DNA from: Liolophura sinensis
Taxonomy: Eukaryota > Mollusca > Polyplacophora > Chitonida > Chitonidae
Direction: 5' to 3'
Assembly: GCF_032854445.1 (NCBI RefSeq)
Contig: NC_088306.1
Span: 7,377,924 to 7,441,923, forward strand
Length of the DNA: 64,000 bases
The notes below the pieces were generated by a model. That model saw nothing but the letters and a program-made list of their open reading frames with translations, was not told where the DNA came from and ran no database searches. Position 1 is the stretch's first letter. Each line of letters opens with the position of its first letter. A program made the position numbers and the translations under genes. Shown in pieces: positions 21,622 to 31,672 of the stretch.

Positions 21622-21772
21622 CATTTATTTATTTCATTTGAGCTACACGCCATGCTCAAGAATATTTAACTTCGACGATGGAGGCCAGCATTACATTGGG
21701 AGGGAACCGGGGTTTGGCGGAAATTCGCCACCTTCCGCAGGTTGCTGCAGACCTTCAAACGTAGGGTGGGAT
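21622..21772 (-). mobile_element. SINE family A, diverged 3' part
   Basis: ATTTATTTATTT tail, ACGCCATGCTCAAGAATATT, GGAGGCCAGCATTACATTGG, CCGCAGGTTGCTGCAGACCT. The tRNA-like head is absent. A 102-codon frame running through it is not a gene. Confidence 0.78.
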
Positions 21773-22189
21773 GGGAGGCGTGTGGAAAAATGGTTAGAGT
21801 TGCTAGTCGACTGTTGGCTTTACAGCACCCATTATCAAGTAAATGTAGGACACCACTATTGGTGAAATTAAGCGGTCAGAAAAACAAAGCTTTGCATAGC
21901 ACTTTGCATAACACTTTGCATCCCACTGACGTCGACTGTGCGGTAAGTTATTGGTAGTAAAGCACTGGCTAAACTCTCGCTCGCCTCTCCTGAGTGCCCT
22001 AAGGTTCCTGGCAGGTCTGGGTTAAATTATTTTCACTATGTAAAAGTGATACTTGTTCATCAGAAACCACTCTGCTCTTCTGGAAGGGTAGGACCTGTAC
22101 TCCCAGTGAATATTGCAAACAAACCCTATACAATTACACCCAGCGTGATATTCGCTTTACTCAAGGCTGTAAACATATCCTTACAGAAT

Positions 22190-22275
22190 AGAGAGTAAAA
22201 CCAAAGCATTGTCGACCGGTTGATAATTGGCAAATCGTCACACGTAACCGGCAAAATATGGCCTCTTGACATTTT
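22190..22275 (+). mobile_element. D module fragment
   Basis: GAGAGTAAAACCAAAGCATT, TTGGCAAATCGTCACACGTA, ACCGGCAAAATATGGCCTCT, then TTGACATTTTACCTGA. Good agreement with the family. Confidence 0.7.
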
Positions 22276-22994
22276 ACCTGAATAAGGGATTTATTCGGCC
22301 CCTTGAGGTAAGGGATTCAAAAGTAACAACGCAGTCGCCCTGGGAACCCTGGCTTAAGCAGAATTGGGTAAAAAATGTAGTGATGTTAGGTGCAACATAT
22401 TGAAGGTTACTGGACTAGATTTACGAAATATTCTTAGTAGTCATTTAATATACAATCACATTAAAACAATGCAAAGGGACCAAGCCTATGGGATACATTC
22501 TGTTACCAGCTGAGCATCCTCGACAGAAATCCACCGAGCTGATTATTGTAATAGTATATCCTTGGTGCTACCCAATAATACATAAATCATAAGCCTCGCT
22601 TTGTAGTTCCGTCCCAAACAGCTGGTATATAGTGTAATAAGTGAACAGGGGTGGTAAATATTACCATTTCCATTGAATAAGTAATGACAATTGTTGTACG
22701 CTATGTTTTACACCGTTTCGAGCCACACGTTACCATGCCATAGCCGCACCGTGTCATACGGTTTCAGTCGATTGCTGTATGGTCTCAAGAGTTTTGAAAC
22801 TGTAGTACGTATACAGTGTTTGTACCTTTTGGGTTAAAACCCTACAGCAAACGCCCTACTATGCTGTAAGTGCAAATTTCCTGTAAAATCACGTAAGTAT
22901 CTTCCTACTTACCATCAATTCGTCCTTATTTCGAACTATCGACAACTGATATTCTAGCATGGTGCACGATTTGATAACTGATGTCACTCAGCAA

Positions 22995-23320
22995 CCTAGA
23001 ACATACCTTGCGTCTTTCCTACATCATTAAAAAGTGTTGACTGCTTCTCTTTGCATGATTCCGTCCTATTTTCGTACTTTATATATTTTCTTTGGTGGTT
23101 TGTGTTATACATCGTTTGAAGAATTAGCCTTACGATTATTGACCTGGAACGCGTCCTTATTGGTTGACGGCTGGTATATGAACGTCTGTTTGACGCACGG
23201 ATTTATATACTTACTTTCAAAACGTCGTTTTGGAATTGGCCTTGTGATTATGGACCTGGAACGTCCATTTTGGTTAACGGTTGGTATACGAATGTATGTT
23301 TTGACACATAGATCCAACTA
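22995..23320 (+). mobile_element. E module with internally duplicated 3' part
   Basis: A full E segment (CTAGAACATACCTTGCGTCT to GGTATATGAACGTCTGTTTG) is followed at 23213-23310 by a second copy of its last ~100 bases (CGTTTTGGAATTGGCCTTGT to GTATACGAATGTATGTTTTG). The 95-codon frame over this region repeats the same peptide pattern twice only because the DNA is duplicated. Its left edge gives the uninterrupted form of the site occupied by a SINE at 54586-54925. Confidence 0.75.
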
Positions 23321-23499
23321 GAAACGAACTTTACATTACATATCTTTGGTCCGAACTGCTCCTTATTTTATGCGAGACTGTGTTGGAGGTTGGGTAACTG
23401 CTTGAACGTTGACTGAAGTCCTCATCTTGAACGGACAAACAGGCTTATCTGGCAAAGCCCGTTTTCATAAATCCGTTTTCAGGTAAATGTTTCAGTAAA

Positions 23500-23600
23500 A
23501 TCGATCATGGCGTCAAGTCCGATATTCTTAGACCATTCGTAAGCCATCAATGGGCGTTCTGAGTCGATATTCGCAAAACCAATTTCCCAAAAAACCCTAA
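23500..23600 (-). mobile_element. E module fragment, inverted
   Basis: The reverse complement shows TTGGTTTTGCGAATATCGAC, GGAACG-like text and the ACGAATGGTCTAAGAATATC end. It faces the plus-orientation copy at 22995-23320. Confidence 0.45.
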
Positions 23601-23620
23601 AACACCGGCTTGTTTAGATC

Positions 23621-23753
23621 TACCAGCAACCTGTGGATTGTCGTGGGTTTTCCCAGACACTACCCTGATTTGTCCCACCATAATGCTGGCCGCCGTCATA
23701 TAAGTGAAATATACTGGAGTACGGTATAAAACACCAATCAATTAATAAATATA
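23621..23753 (+). mobile_element. SINE family A, 5'-truncated
   Basis: Starts at TACCAGCAACCTGTGGATTG in the core, contains CCACCATAATGCTGGCCGCC, AAGTGAAATATACTGGAGTA, and ends CAATTAATAAATATAAAG. Confidence 0.85.
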
Positions 23754-23849
23754 AAGTACGAAATTACAAAGGAATTATGCAAAGAGTCAAGTTTTAAATG
23801 ATAGAAACGTTCAAGGTATATTATAGGCGCATATAACATATAATATACG

Positions 23850-23945
23850 CGTAGAGAGTAAAACTGGAGCAGCAACGAAATCGTGATGGCTGACACATTG
23901 TCAAACGTAACTGGTGAAGTACGTTCTCTCGACATTTTACGTTAG
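23850..23945 (+). mobile_element. D module fragment
   Basis: GAGAGTAAAACTGGAGCAGC, CACATTGTCAAACGTAACTG, GTGAAGTACGTTCTCTCGAC, ATTTTACGTTAG. Moderately diverged. Confidence 0.65.
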
Positions 23946-23965
23946 TCGTTTTCATACAGTTGATA

Positions 23966-24090
23966 TTATTTGTTTTTATTTATTTGTTTTGTGCATGACG
24001 CCGTGCTTAAGAACAATTGATCAATACGACAGCTGTCAGCATAGTGGTTGGAGAAAACCGTTCAGAAGCCGGGAAAAGCCAAAAACATAC
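23966..24090 (-). mobile_element. SINE family A, strongly diverged
   Basis: TTTTATTTATTTGTTTTGTG tail region, GACGCCGTGCTTAAGAACAA, GCTGTCAGCATAGTGGTTGG and AAGCCGGGAAAAGCC in family order. Confidence 0.55.
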
Positions 24091-24504
24091 GGAGGAAATT
24101 CTTTGCAGATGACACAAATACTTAGCTAAAATAATGCAAACTAATATTTAACTATTAATACGTGTTTGTCGATATTAGCCAGCAACATGGACATAGTTTG
24201 GTGGAAAGTTAATCCTTCCCTGGTTAATAAATTGTGCGACATTTTAAATAAGCACCGGTGTTGTCTGATTGCGCATAGTTACATGAGAGGAGGCGTGAGG
24301 GTTGTTTTGATAGTGACAATAAATATTGATGTTCAGAGCTCAGATACCATGAATAATTTGTTCACTTTGTTCACTCTCGGTCAAGAGTGCATTGCCATGA
24401 TACTATTTGCCGTTGAAACTCGAGTTCATGTTGATTCAGCAGCGACTGTGCGGGAAACCCCGAGAGCCACAAGTTGCTATCTGTCATAGCATTCGAAATT
24501 GCGG

Positions 24505-24930
24505 CATTATTCGCTCCTCTGATTTCGGTACACGATGAGATAGCGCTCGTGGTTAAACTGAGCATAAATGAGTGCAAGGATAGTTTTCTCCTCTGGTTTT
24601 AGTATTTGATGAGATAACATTCTTGACTGAACCGAGAAAGTATGACCTGAGAGAACTCCTTGACTTTCTAAAACGTTAGAATTGCTTTTTGTATTGTTTT
24701 TGGATTTTTTACTCCATGAGACATCGTGATTGGCTGAACTGAAAAAGAAAGAGAGCAGGAATAATTTCTTCCTTTAGTTTAGGATTAGCCATAAGCTAGC
24801 AGTGAGTGCAGAAACAATTTTTTCATCTGGTTTCGGGAGTCGACGAGGTAGCGTTCTTGGCGAAATTGAGAAAAAATTACCTAAAATAGCTTCCTAGAAT
24901 TAGGTTCATATCAGCAGGCGCTGAACGAGG
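24505..24930. repeat. degenerate tandem array, ~80-130-bp unit, 4 copies
   Basis: Each unit carries a (C)TCTG.TTTCGG-type start, a GATGAGATAGCG or GACGAGGTAGCG step, TTCTTGGCTGAACTGAGAAA-like text, and GCAAGGATAGTTTTCTCC-like text. Starts are near 24510, 24590, 24700 and 24820. Confidence 0.65.
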
Positions 24931-25204
24931 TAGTTTCACCAAACTGTTAAGCAATTATCGCCTTTTTCAAAATTGTGACAATTTCATTACATTATTATGT
25001 ATGAATATATGGATGTTTAGTGTATTACGGTCCTGTGTGTTTCTCCGCAAATTATGTAATTACAAGGACGCAAGTATGTTATTCTGCTTGTGTATATCAT
25101 GCTTACGTTTGCCGTACAAAGTTATACAGTGGAAAGCAAGTTCTGTAGATCGTACCACTCTGTACATTCAGCACGGTATAAGGCTGATCAAAACATTTTG
25201 CCCC

Positions 25205-25510
25205 AGATATTCGACTGTTTCGGTGGCTTTATGGTTACAGCCTTCGCCTCGAAGTCGCTAGAGGCGGGTTCAAACCCGGGTTGGGTCAAACTTTACAAAT
25301 GGTACTTGTTGCTGCTTGGTTCGGCGCTTGGTGCCAGTATAGTGTGACTCGGTGGGATTTTATGTCTGGTGTCTTCGACATGATACTTCGCTGGCGGCCT
25401 GGACTCACTTGGTCACAAGAAGACACAATATATGTCCACCCACCTAATTACTCTTCGTCGTCAGATGACTGAAAAATTGTTAAGTATGACGGAAAAATCC
25501 CAAGCATTAA
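25205..25510 (+). mobile_element. SINE family C, near full length
   Basis: tRNA-like head with CGGTGGCTTTATGGTTACAG, TTCGCCTCGAAGTCGCTAGA and a strong B box GGGTTCAAACCC. Next follow GTACTTGTTGCTGCTTGGTT, CAGTATAGTGTGACTCGGTG and ATGTCTGGTGTC. The tail TGACTGAAAAATTGTTAAGT, TATGACG and CCCAAGCATT is shared with family B. Two frames of 85-86 codons here are by-products. Confidence 0.9.
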
Positions 25511-25565
25511 TTTATTCCGTGACTTCCGTAGCCAGTGACAGGAATCCGTGACAGACTTACAACGT

Positions 25566-26400
25566 AGAGTAAAACCAGAGCAGTGGCGACAGTGTAATAG
25601 TTGGCAGATGGTCACACGCAACCGGTGAAATACGTCCTCTTCTCAATTTACATCAGCTAGGGTTTTAATGCAACTGTTTATGTATATGCACCATGGTTTA
25701 AAAAATGCAGTCATGATAGCTGGAATTTATTAGACGTAAAATACTCATCTATAGCCATCAAATGTTTTATGTTTCAAAGGTGAATGCTTTAAGCTTTATT
25801 TTACATCGACTATCCTTTAGATCTGTTCTTTTAGACTATTCACAGTTTACCTCGAAATTCTCTTTGGACAGACAATTTCAACAGCCAAATTAGAACAGTC
25901 TTTATCTTACGAAGAACCCGGTACTGCTCACATTCATCTCCACGTGAAAAAGTGCTCTTACCATAACAACTTGAACCCGTCATAATTTGCAACGGAAAAA
26001 CCTCGTCTTACTTTTCCAGCCGTTATAATTTTTGAAGCGAGAAGTCAAACCGACACCCGCAATGTTTTTTTATACGAATTTTTGTCAAGGTTACATGCAC
26101 AAAGGCTGCAAGTTTGAATAATAAAATATAATGTAGCGCTGGTCTTTTTTCTGTACTTTAGGTAATTCTAGACCTGTGACGTCTAATTGCAGTTAAAATC
26201 ACGCCATTTTTTTTATCTAATTCTACATAAGCCGGGATGCTAGGAGATTTCTAATTGCTTAGTCTTCAAACACTAACATGAACAGTTAGAATAAAACCCT
26301 AACTCAGGTTAACTGACAAGACGCCGTTTTCCACCGGCTATGAGTGGCCATTTGCCATGCCAGTTATCACACTCATCTCTGCACTGGTTTCACGCTCTAT
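25566..26400. mobile_element. fold-back element: D arms in inverted orientation
   Basis: The left arm (25566-25760, plus) and right arm (about 26150-26400, minus) are imperfect reverse complements of about 200-240 bp. Shared landmarks are GTAGAGTAAAACCAGAGCAG at the outer end, GGTGAAATACGTCCTCTTCT in the middle, and TTATTAGACGT inside. About 390 bp of non-repeated, non-coding sequence separates the arms. A long-inverted-repeat layout with no coding capacity fits a non-autonomous DNA transposon or fold-back element. I could not see a convincing target-site duplication, so exact ends are uncertain. Confidence 0.6.
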
Positions 26401-26497
26401 TGTCAGTCTTTTATATTTTAATTTACATTTAAGAGTTTATACTTATAGTATAGCTTGTGGCATTCGATCTAACTCAGTTAATTGAATGCTAATTTAG

Positions 26498-26616
26498 GTT
26501 TGATCCACGGAATAAATCTTTCAACCATTACATCCGAGTTACAGCCGGGTCCAAACAATATCGTCGTGTTGACGATTTCGCTAATCGCATCAGCCATGGC
26601 CATGGGTGCACATAAG
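26498..26616 (+). CDS. candidate internal exon, unassigned
   Basis: A 119-base open segment between an AG acceptor (26496-26497, weak pyrimidine tract) and a strong donor, AAG|GTAAGA at 26617. It would enter with two bases of a split codon and leave at a codon boundary. The 39 residues read LIHGINLSTITSELQPGPNN, then IVVLTISLIASAMAMGAHK, with a hydrophobic stretch at the end. I recognise no family. The - strand is also open across the same bases, so strand is not secure. No companion exon was found nearby. Confidence 0.2.
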
Positions 26617-26799
26617 GTAAGACAAACGTCATCGTCTCCCTGCAGGACATGCATACACAAACAACATAGGCAACTTGTCTTAAACTTGGGAAGAGATATC
26701 CCTTACAGCGTGAAACACCGATCAAAGAAACTTGGAAATTTCTTCTTAAATTGACACATTGCCAGTCCCTTGGCAGTAACGTTCATTGAACTGGCGCAA

Positions 26800-27430
26800 A
26801 ACCGTATCTAGTCATATCGAAAGTGAAATTTTCACGTCAAAATATCTAATTGGCGGATATTTAACCGGTCATAATGTTGTTAGAAATGTTATTTTAAATT
26901 AAATTATTATTCCCCATAAAGTAATTCTTGGTTTCTATTTGTCGACAAACACTCTCGTGATACTCCGCAAAACATGATGTACTACTATAACGCACGTTAC
27001 ACAAGGTAATATCCCACTTTCATGAGGCAACAACCAATGATCTCTTACAAATACTCAAATACTCGCGTTTATTGTATTGCGGATTCCCCCCTTTATGTGC
27101 CCCTATGACGGCTGCTTGTATGTAGACATCCGGACGATCCGCCATCGATGTACAAACTCAACTCAAAAAAGCACCAAATGGACAAGTACATTGTTTTTTC
27201 GATAAAACATATTGTGCATATTGGGAGATGCCTTATTAGGAATTGTGAGCTCTCTGCAAATGAAATTAAGCCCATGGTCCACACTAGTGTACCTAACCCG
27301 TCACAGCAAGACCCTATCGGCTGAAGATGATAATACATGAAATTCCCACTTCAAAATATCAAAAATGTTCGGATATTTAGCCAAACATAATGTCGTCAGA
27401 AATGTTAAATTAAACTATGGTACTTTCGAT
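26800..27430. repeat. direct repeat pair, about 100 bp each, spaced ~510 bp
   Basis: 26822-26910 and 27330-27430 share GTGAAATTTTCACGTCAAAA / ATGAAATTCCCACTTCAAAA, then a CGGATATTTA step, CATAATGT.GT.AGAAATGTT and TTAAATTAAA/TTAAACTA. The sequence between them is not similar. No gene is seen. Confidence 0.65.
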
Positions 27431-28126
27431 AACAAAGAGGAAAAAAAATATTACGCTGGAATTAAGCATAATTCTCTGCAAACTCAGTCATCCGGATTTA
27501 CATCTGAGGGTGAAAATATAGCAAAATAAGTCTTCTATTGCAGTATTATATCTATTATGTATGTTTAAAATCTCTGAAGTATTTTACAAAAACATTCTAA
27601 TTTAATTTCACATATCCATAAAACATGTAAACTGATATTCCAAAGGTCATATACGTTTCTACACTCTGTAGGTATGAATGATCCGTTAACCTTGAGCCGG
27701 AACTCATAAAAGTGGTTTCCGTCACTAAAAATACGGTCCAATGATACGTACACAATGGCTGTTTTCTGTAGTGGTTTTTTTTCCTTCTGTCTGTGTACCC
27801 ATGAATCACTTGATGAATACACAGGCAATGTAACCATTAGTCATACTAATATCATTATATGGTGTCTCAAGTGATTTCGCCACAATATAAAATATGAGGT
27901 CAGTGATATTATCTCTGACCGTAATGACATCTAATAGTCAATTGCTTCAGAAGAGATGTCTTCCTGCATCATTGAACAGTTCGGAAACAACTACCAGATA
28001 CTGGGACCTTTTCTGGTACAGGCGTATGAGACGTCCCATCTCGCTGCATGCAAATTGGCATCTGACCAAGATTGTGACGTGTTTTAAGACAGCTACCACT
28101 GGTTCGGCACGGCTTTTCCCCACGAT
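27431..28126. other. non-coding, nothing recognised
   Basis: Overlapping 70-90-codon frames at 27565-27837 on the - strand have no domain. The stretch 27960-28120 is richer in GC but also unassigned. Confidence 0.45.
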
Positions 28127-28394
28127 GCCTCGGTGGCCGAGTTGTTAGGGTGCTAACGCAGTAAAATGACGCTGGATCCTCTCACCAATATCTGACTGTT
28201 ATGAGTTCAAATTCAACTTATGCTGGCTTCCTCTCCGGTTGTACGTGGGCAGGTCTTCTGGCGGCTTTCGGATGGTCGTGTCTTTCTCCCGGCCACTGGT
28301 TCAGTTTCCTTCCACTGTAACTGTGTAACTGTCGTCGTGTAAGCGAAATATGTTTGAGCTCGTCGTAAAATATCAATGAATTAAATGAAAAAAA
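28127..28394 (+). mobile_element. SINE family A, full length, old
   Basis: Complete head (GCCTCGGTGGCCGAGTTGTT, A box TGGCCGAGTTGT; B box GAGTTCAAATTC), linker GCTGGCTTCCTCTCCGG, core CGGATGGTCGTGTCTTTCTC, then GTGTAAGCGAAATATGTTTG and an A-rich end. Substitutions throughout indicate age. It lies about 0.7 kb upstream of the receptor exon. Confidence 0.88.
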
Positions 28395-28724
28395 TTGTTT
28401 TCTCCATAACCTTGACAAATACGTGGCGAGGGCTGCAAAGTTTTCTCTATTTTGGGTTGGTCTAGCTTTTAGTCACGCCACCATCGTGTAGGTGTTACCC
28501 ATCTACCGATGGAAAGACACTACGTCATACTGTGTGTGTTCAATTTGGTCACGTATAATCCATATTCGCTTAGGTCACACTGATTTCCTCCCAGGTCGTA
28601 CTTACATACGACTTACTTATGACAGACAAGCCAACCCCTATAAACATGACCTGCTGAGGCATACTTGTATTCTATGCTGAAAAATTCTCGACTGAAACAA
28701 AATGCATTCACACAGACATACTTG

Positions 28725-28825
28725 CCTTACAACAATATTTAGAAAGTTGTTCTGGAAATTGATCTCGCGATTATTTAGAGGCCTGGAGCGTCCGTTATAA
28801 CTGACGGTACGAATGTCTGGTACGT
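28725..28825 (+). mobile_element. E module fragment
   Basis: AGAAAGTTGTTCTGGAAATT, CTCGCGATTATTTAGAGGCC, TGGAGCGTCCGTTATAACTG, GGTACGAATGTCTGG. The remaining bases up to 29020 are AT-rich intron-like sequence. Confidence 0.6.
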
Positions 28826-29007
28826 AGCACGGTGATATAGTTGTTTAATGTTTAAAAAAAGACCAAAATAAAATTTAATTGAACTCCTTTAATTTGTGTT
28901 TTACTTCATTTTATAGTGAAGATATTAAAAACCTCAGTTAGAACTCAAGTATTTATATTCAATTTTAATACAATTTAACTTTATTCACACAACCATTATA
29001 ATTTCAT

Positions 29008-29022
29008 TTCTTTTACTTCCAG
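29008..29022 (+). promoter_or_regulatory. probable 3' splice acceptor upstream of the receptor exon
   Basis: TTCTTTTACTTCCAG is a strong pyrimidine tract ending in AG at 29021-29022, 52 bases before the ATG. The sequence to the left is AT-rich. This predicts that the receptor's 5' untranslated region is split and that its promoter lies further upstream, possibly beyond the SINE at 28127. Inferred from sequence only. Confidence 0.55.
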
Positions 29023-29074
29023 ATTACTAGATTCTGGTGAAACAGTTTGCGCTGCTCATAAAGTGCAGATAACC

Positions 29075-30133
29075 ATGGCGTCCAATAACAGTTTCCATGG
29101 CAACCGATCCGTGGAAGAGGCGGAAATGTTGAAGTTTGTGTTTTCCATCGAGTCCGTTCTCATACCTATAATCATCTGCATCGGACTGATTGGAAACACC
29201 ATATCGGCCATCGTATTTTTCCAGCCCAATCTGCGAAAGACTTCGTGTTCACTGTATCTGGGATCGCGCGCTATTAGTGACAACGGCTTTCTCGTCTCGC
29301 TCTTTGTGATCTGGATTCACAACATGCGCGTGGACGTGTTTCGAGCCCCGGGGATGTGCCAATGTGAGGTGTTCTTTTCGTACCTCTGCGCTTTCCTCTC
29401 TGTCTGGTACGTCGTCTGGGTGACGGTGGAGAATTACTACAGAATTTGCCGTCCATTCAAAGTGGCCACATTCTGCACGGTCAGGAAAGCAAAGATCGTC
29501 ATCTGTGTGACTTTAATTATCGGTTGCTGCTTCTATTTCGTTTCCTTAATCACCACCACCACATCACTGTACAGAGGGATTAGAGATTGTGTCGGTCATA
29601 GGGATTACATGTTGATCAACACCATTTTGTCGTACGGAGACACCTTGGTCACTTTGGTGATACCGTCCGTTGTGATCATCTTAACAACGGGCAGAATCGT
29701 CTACAGCCTAATTCTCTCGTTTAAAAAGAAACAAGCACCGACGAAAAAAGGCTCAGGGGCAATGCAGACGAAGGTTACTCGTCTTCTCTTTTTCGTCAGT
29801 CTTATTTTCTTGGTCTTGAATCTACCCAGTCACACATTCCGTCTGAAAATGACAGTGGAATCCTGGATTAGCGACAGCTTGGCGCAAAATATGACTCCGA
29901 CGAACTACTTATTACAACATCTATTCCAGCAAGTCTACTATCTTAGTTTTTCAATAAACTTCTTCCTCTATGTCACTTTAGGAGAATCCTTCCGCCAGAC
30001 ATGTCTTCAGGTATTCTGCAAGGGACTACAGGGAAGATTGCAGAGAAAACGGTCGGAATGCACGTCTGACAAAAATCAGTCAGAAACGTCTGTCCGTTTA
30101 CTGACCACAAATACCGCGACAGGTTCTGGGTAA
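29075..30133 (+). CDS. class A (rhodopsin-type) GPCR, probably an orphan peptide receptor
   Basis: 352 residues in one exon. The ATG at 29075 sits in AACCATGG; a GTG four codons upstream is in frame but not a likely eukaryotic start. The N-terminus has two N-glycosylation sequons (N4, N10) and no signal peptide. Seven membrane segments are visible: about 28-49 (GLIGN, N41), 59-81 (AISD, D69), 96-118, 140-161, 184-212 (P197), 237-259 (P251) and 278-299. Cys95 and Cys172 can form the conserved disulfide. It should act at the plasma membrane through G proteins. Oddities: the E/DRY motif reads E119-N120-Y121, lacking the arginine; CWxP reads LNLP; NPxxY reads NFFLY; the usual TM4 Trp is absent. 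Cys310/Cys315 after helix 8 may be palmitoylated, and the tail is Ser/Thr-rich. The NFFLY and LNLPSH motifs recall invertebrate FMRFamide-receptor-like proteins, but the ligand is unknown. Confidence 0.93.
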   Translation: MASNNSFHGNRSVEEAEMLKFVFSIESVLIPIIICIGLIGNTISAIVFFQPNLRKTSCSLYLGSRAISDNGFLVSLFVIWIHNMRVDVFRAPGMCQCEVFFSYLCAFLSVWYVVWVTVENYYRICRPFKVATFCTVRKAKIVICVTLIIGCCFYFVSLITTTTSLYRGIRDCVGHRDYMLINTILSYGDTLVTLVIPSVVIILTTGRIVYSLILSFKKKQAPTKKGSGAMQTKVTRLLFFVSLIFLVLNLPSHTFRLKMTVESWISDSLAQNMTPTNYLLQHLFQQVYYLSFSINFFLYVTLGESFRQTCLQVFCKGLQGRLQRKRSECTSDKNQSETSVRLLTTNTATGSG

Positions 30134-30475
30134 ACCTGACGTACTCACGACACAAAAGACAAACAACTATCCACAGCTCCCGGAGTTGTGGTTAACCTTT
30201 GTTATCTCGCCATTGGCAAACTAAATGGGAATGTGATGTTTATTATTGTACGTCAGATATCTGTTGAAATAGCAGTGTATCCCTTCTGTGGATTCAACCA
30301 CTCGGCATTGTTCATACAACTGCATGTCACAGTGCCGCAGCGACACGACATTGTTGCGTAGAAGCTGGGCATTGTAGAACAAACCTTGCAGCACCACACG
30401 CATGTAACAAAACAGTGTGTGCACACCAGGAGCAGGGAAACGTACCTCGACGAAAATGTACTGAACGTGGTGTAC

Positions 30476-30481
30476 AATAAA
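30476..30481 (+). terminator. candidate polyadenylation signal of the receptor gene
   Basis: AATAAA, 343 bases after the stop codon, followed within 25 bases by GC-rich text. It is the first AATAAA after the gene, giving a 3' UTR of about 360 bases. The 86-codon - strand frame over this UTR (30253-30513) is regarded as chance. Confidence 0.5.
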
Positions 30482-31028
30482 GCACGGCTGCAGGGGGAAT
30501 CAACTGATACCAAGGCCCAAAAAGAGTCCTGAATAGTCTGATAGAAATCGGCGTTTCTTTATTGCAATTTCAGATCGAATTTTTGCCTCAATAGTAATCA
30601 TAAAATATTGCTAGTTTATGCAGCGTTATTTGGTAAAGTAATTGTTGGCAATGTTTCTTGAACGGAAGACGCCGGAGAAATGTGTTTCAACCTGAACAAA
30701 AGGATTCTTGTATATTAGCTACGACCAAAAAGTGAGATTTATAAACTGTACAACTGTAGACAGTACTGACCTAAAACGATTACGACCTCTGTTCCACGGG
30801 CTCCAAAGAGTGATTTATTGTATATCACTGCGGGTTTACAGGTGTAAAAACAAATGCAGCCTGTTGACTTCAGAAGACTACGAAAACTGAAAATTTACTT
30901 CTAGACATAGTGTGCAAAATGTTGCTCGTACTTTCACTAGGAGAAAACCACATTTAAAAATAAGATTTTATATGGTGGATAATTGGGACTACTTCTTAGT
31001 ATAAACTTTCTTTACGTAAGAGTGTTCT
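30482..31028. other. non-coding downstream of the receptor
   Basis: No repeat or gene recognised. Confidence 0.5.
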
Positions 31029-31040
31029 AATTGAAGAGGA

Positions 31041-31243
31041 GCCTCCGTTGCCGATTGGTTAGCGTGCCAGCGTGCCGAAATGACTCAGTCCAGCCCATGC
31101 TGGCTTCCAGTCTGTTGATACATGGGAATGTCTGTCAGCAGCCTCCGGATGATCGGGAATTTCCCTCTGGCCCTGCCTGGTTTCCTCCCATCATAAAGCT
31201 GACCGGCGTGGTGTAAGTGAAACACCAATTAAGCAAGTAATTG
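31041..31243 (+). mobile_element. SINE family A with imperfect target-site duplication
   Basis: Starts GCCTCCGTTGCCGATTGGTT, has a deleted middle (the B box region is shortened) and ends GTGTAAGTGAAACACCAATT. AATTGAAGAGGA (31029-31040) and AATTGAGGATG (31239-31249) flank it, an imperfect duplication consistent with an old insertion. Confidence 0.82.
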
Positions 31244-31672
31244 AGGATGTGACGACATGTTTAATGGATTTAAATGTGGTGGAACATTCAACGCACGTAA
31301 ACATTATAGCAGAATTTGATCATATTTATAATTTTCAGATATTCATAAATGTGTCTTATCATAATTCAGATGGAACTCATGTTTGTATTAAAATACGTTT
31401 ATGACACACGTACCAAATACTTGTTTAAAAGGAATAAAGGATAAATACCAAACGGTGTTCCAATATACTCATCGTACAAAAATTGTATTCTAGCGATATT
31501 TTCTGGTGAATGAAAAATTACAAAACAATATTGGAATCCATATTTAGACATAACTTTTCATTCCCTTTAGTATAATGTTTGCAATGTTTTTTATTTGTTC
31601 TTCCCTTTTAAAGTACCCGTCTTTTGATACATAATTGCGTGTTTTCAGCATCCCCAGAGCACTATTATTTTC

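Noticed and set aside
29063-29074. Upstream GTG as the receptor start
   Set aside because: Eukaryotic context; the ATG at 29075 has a good Kozak sequence and the four extra residues add nothing.
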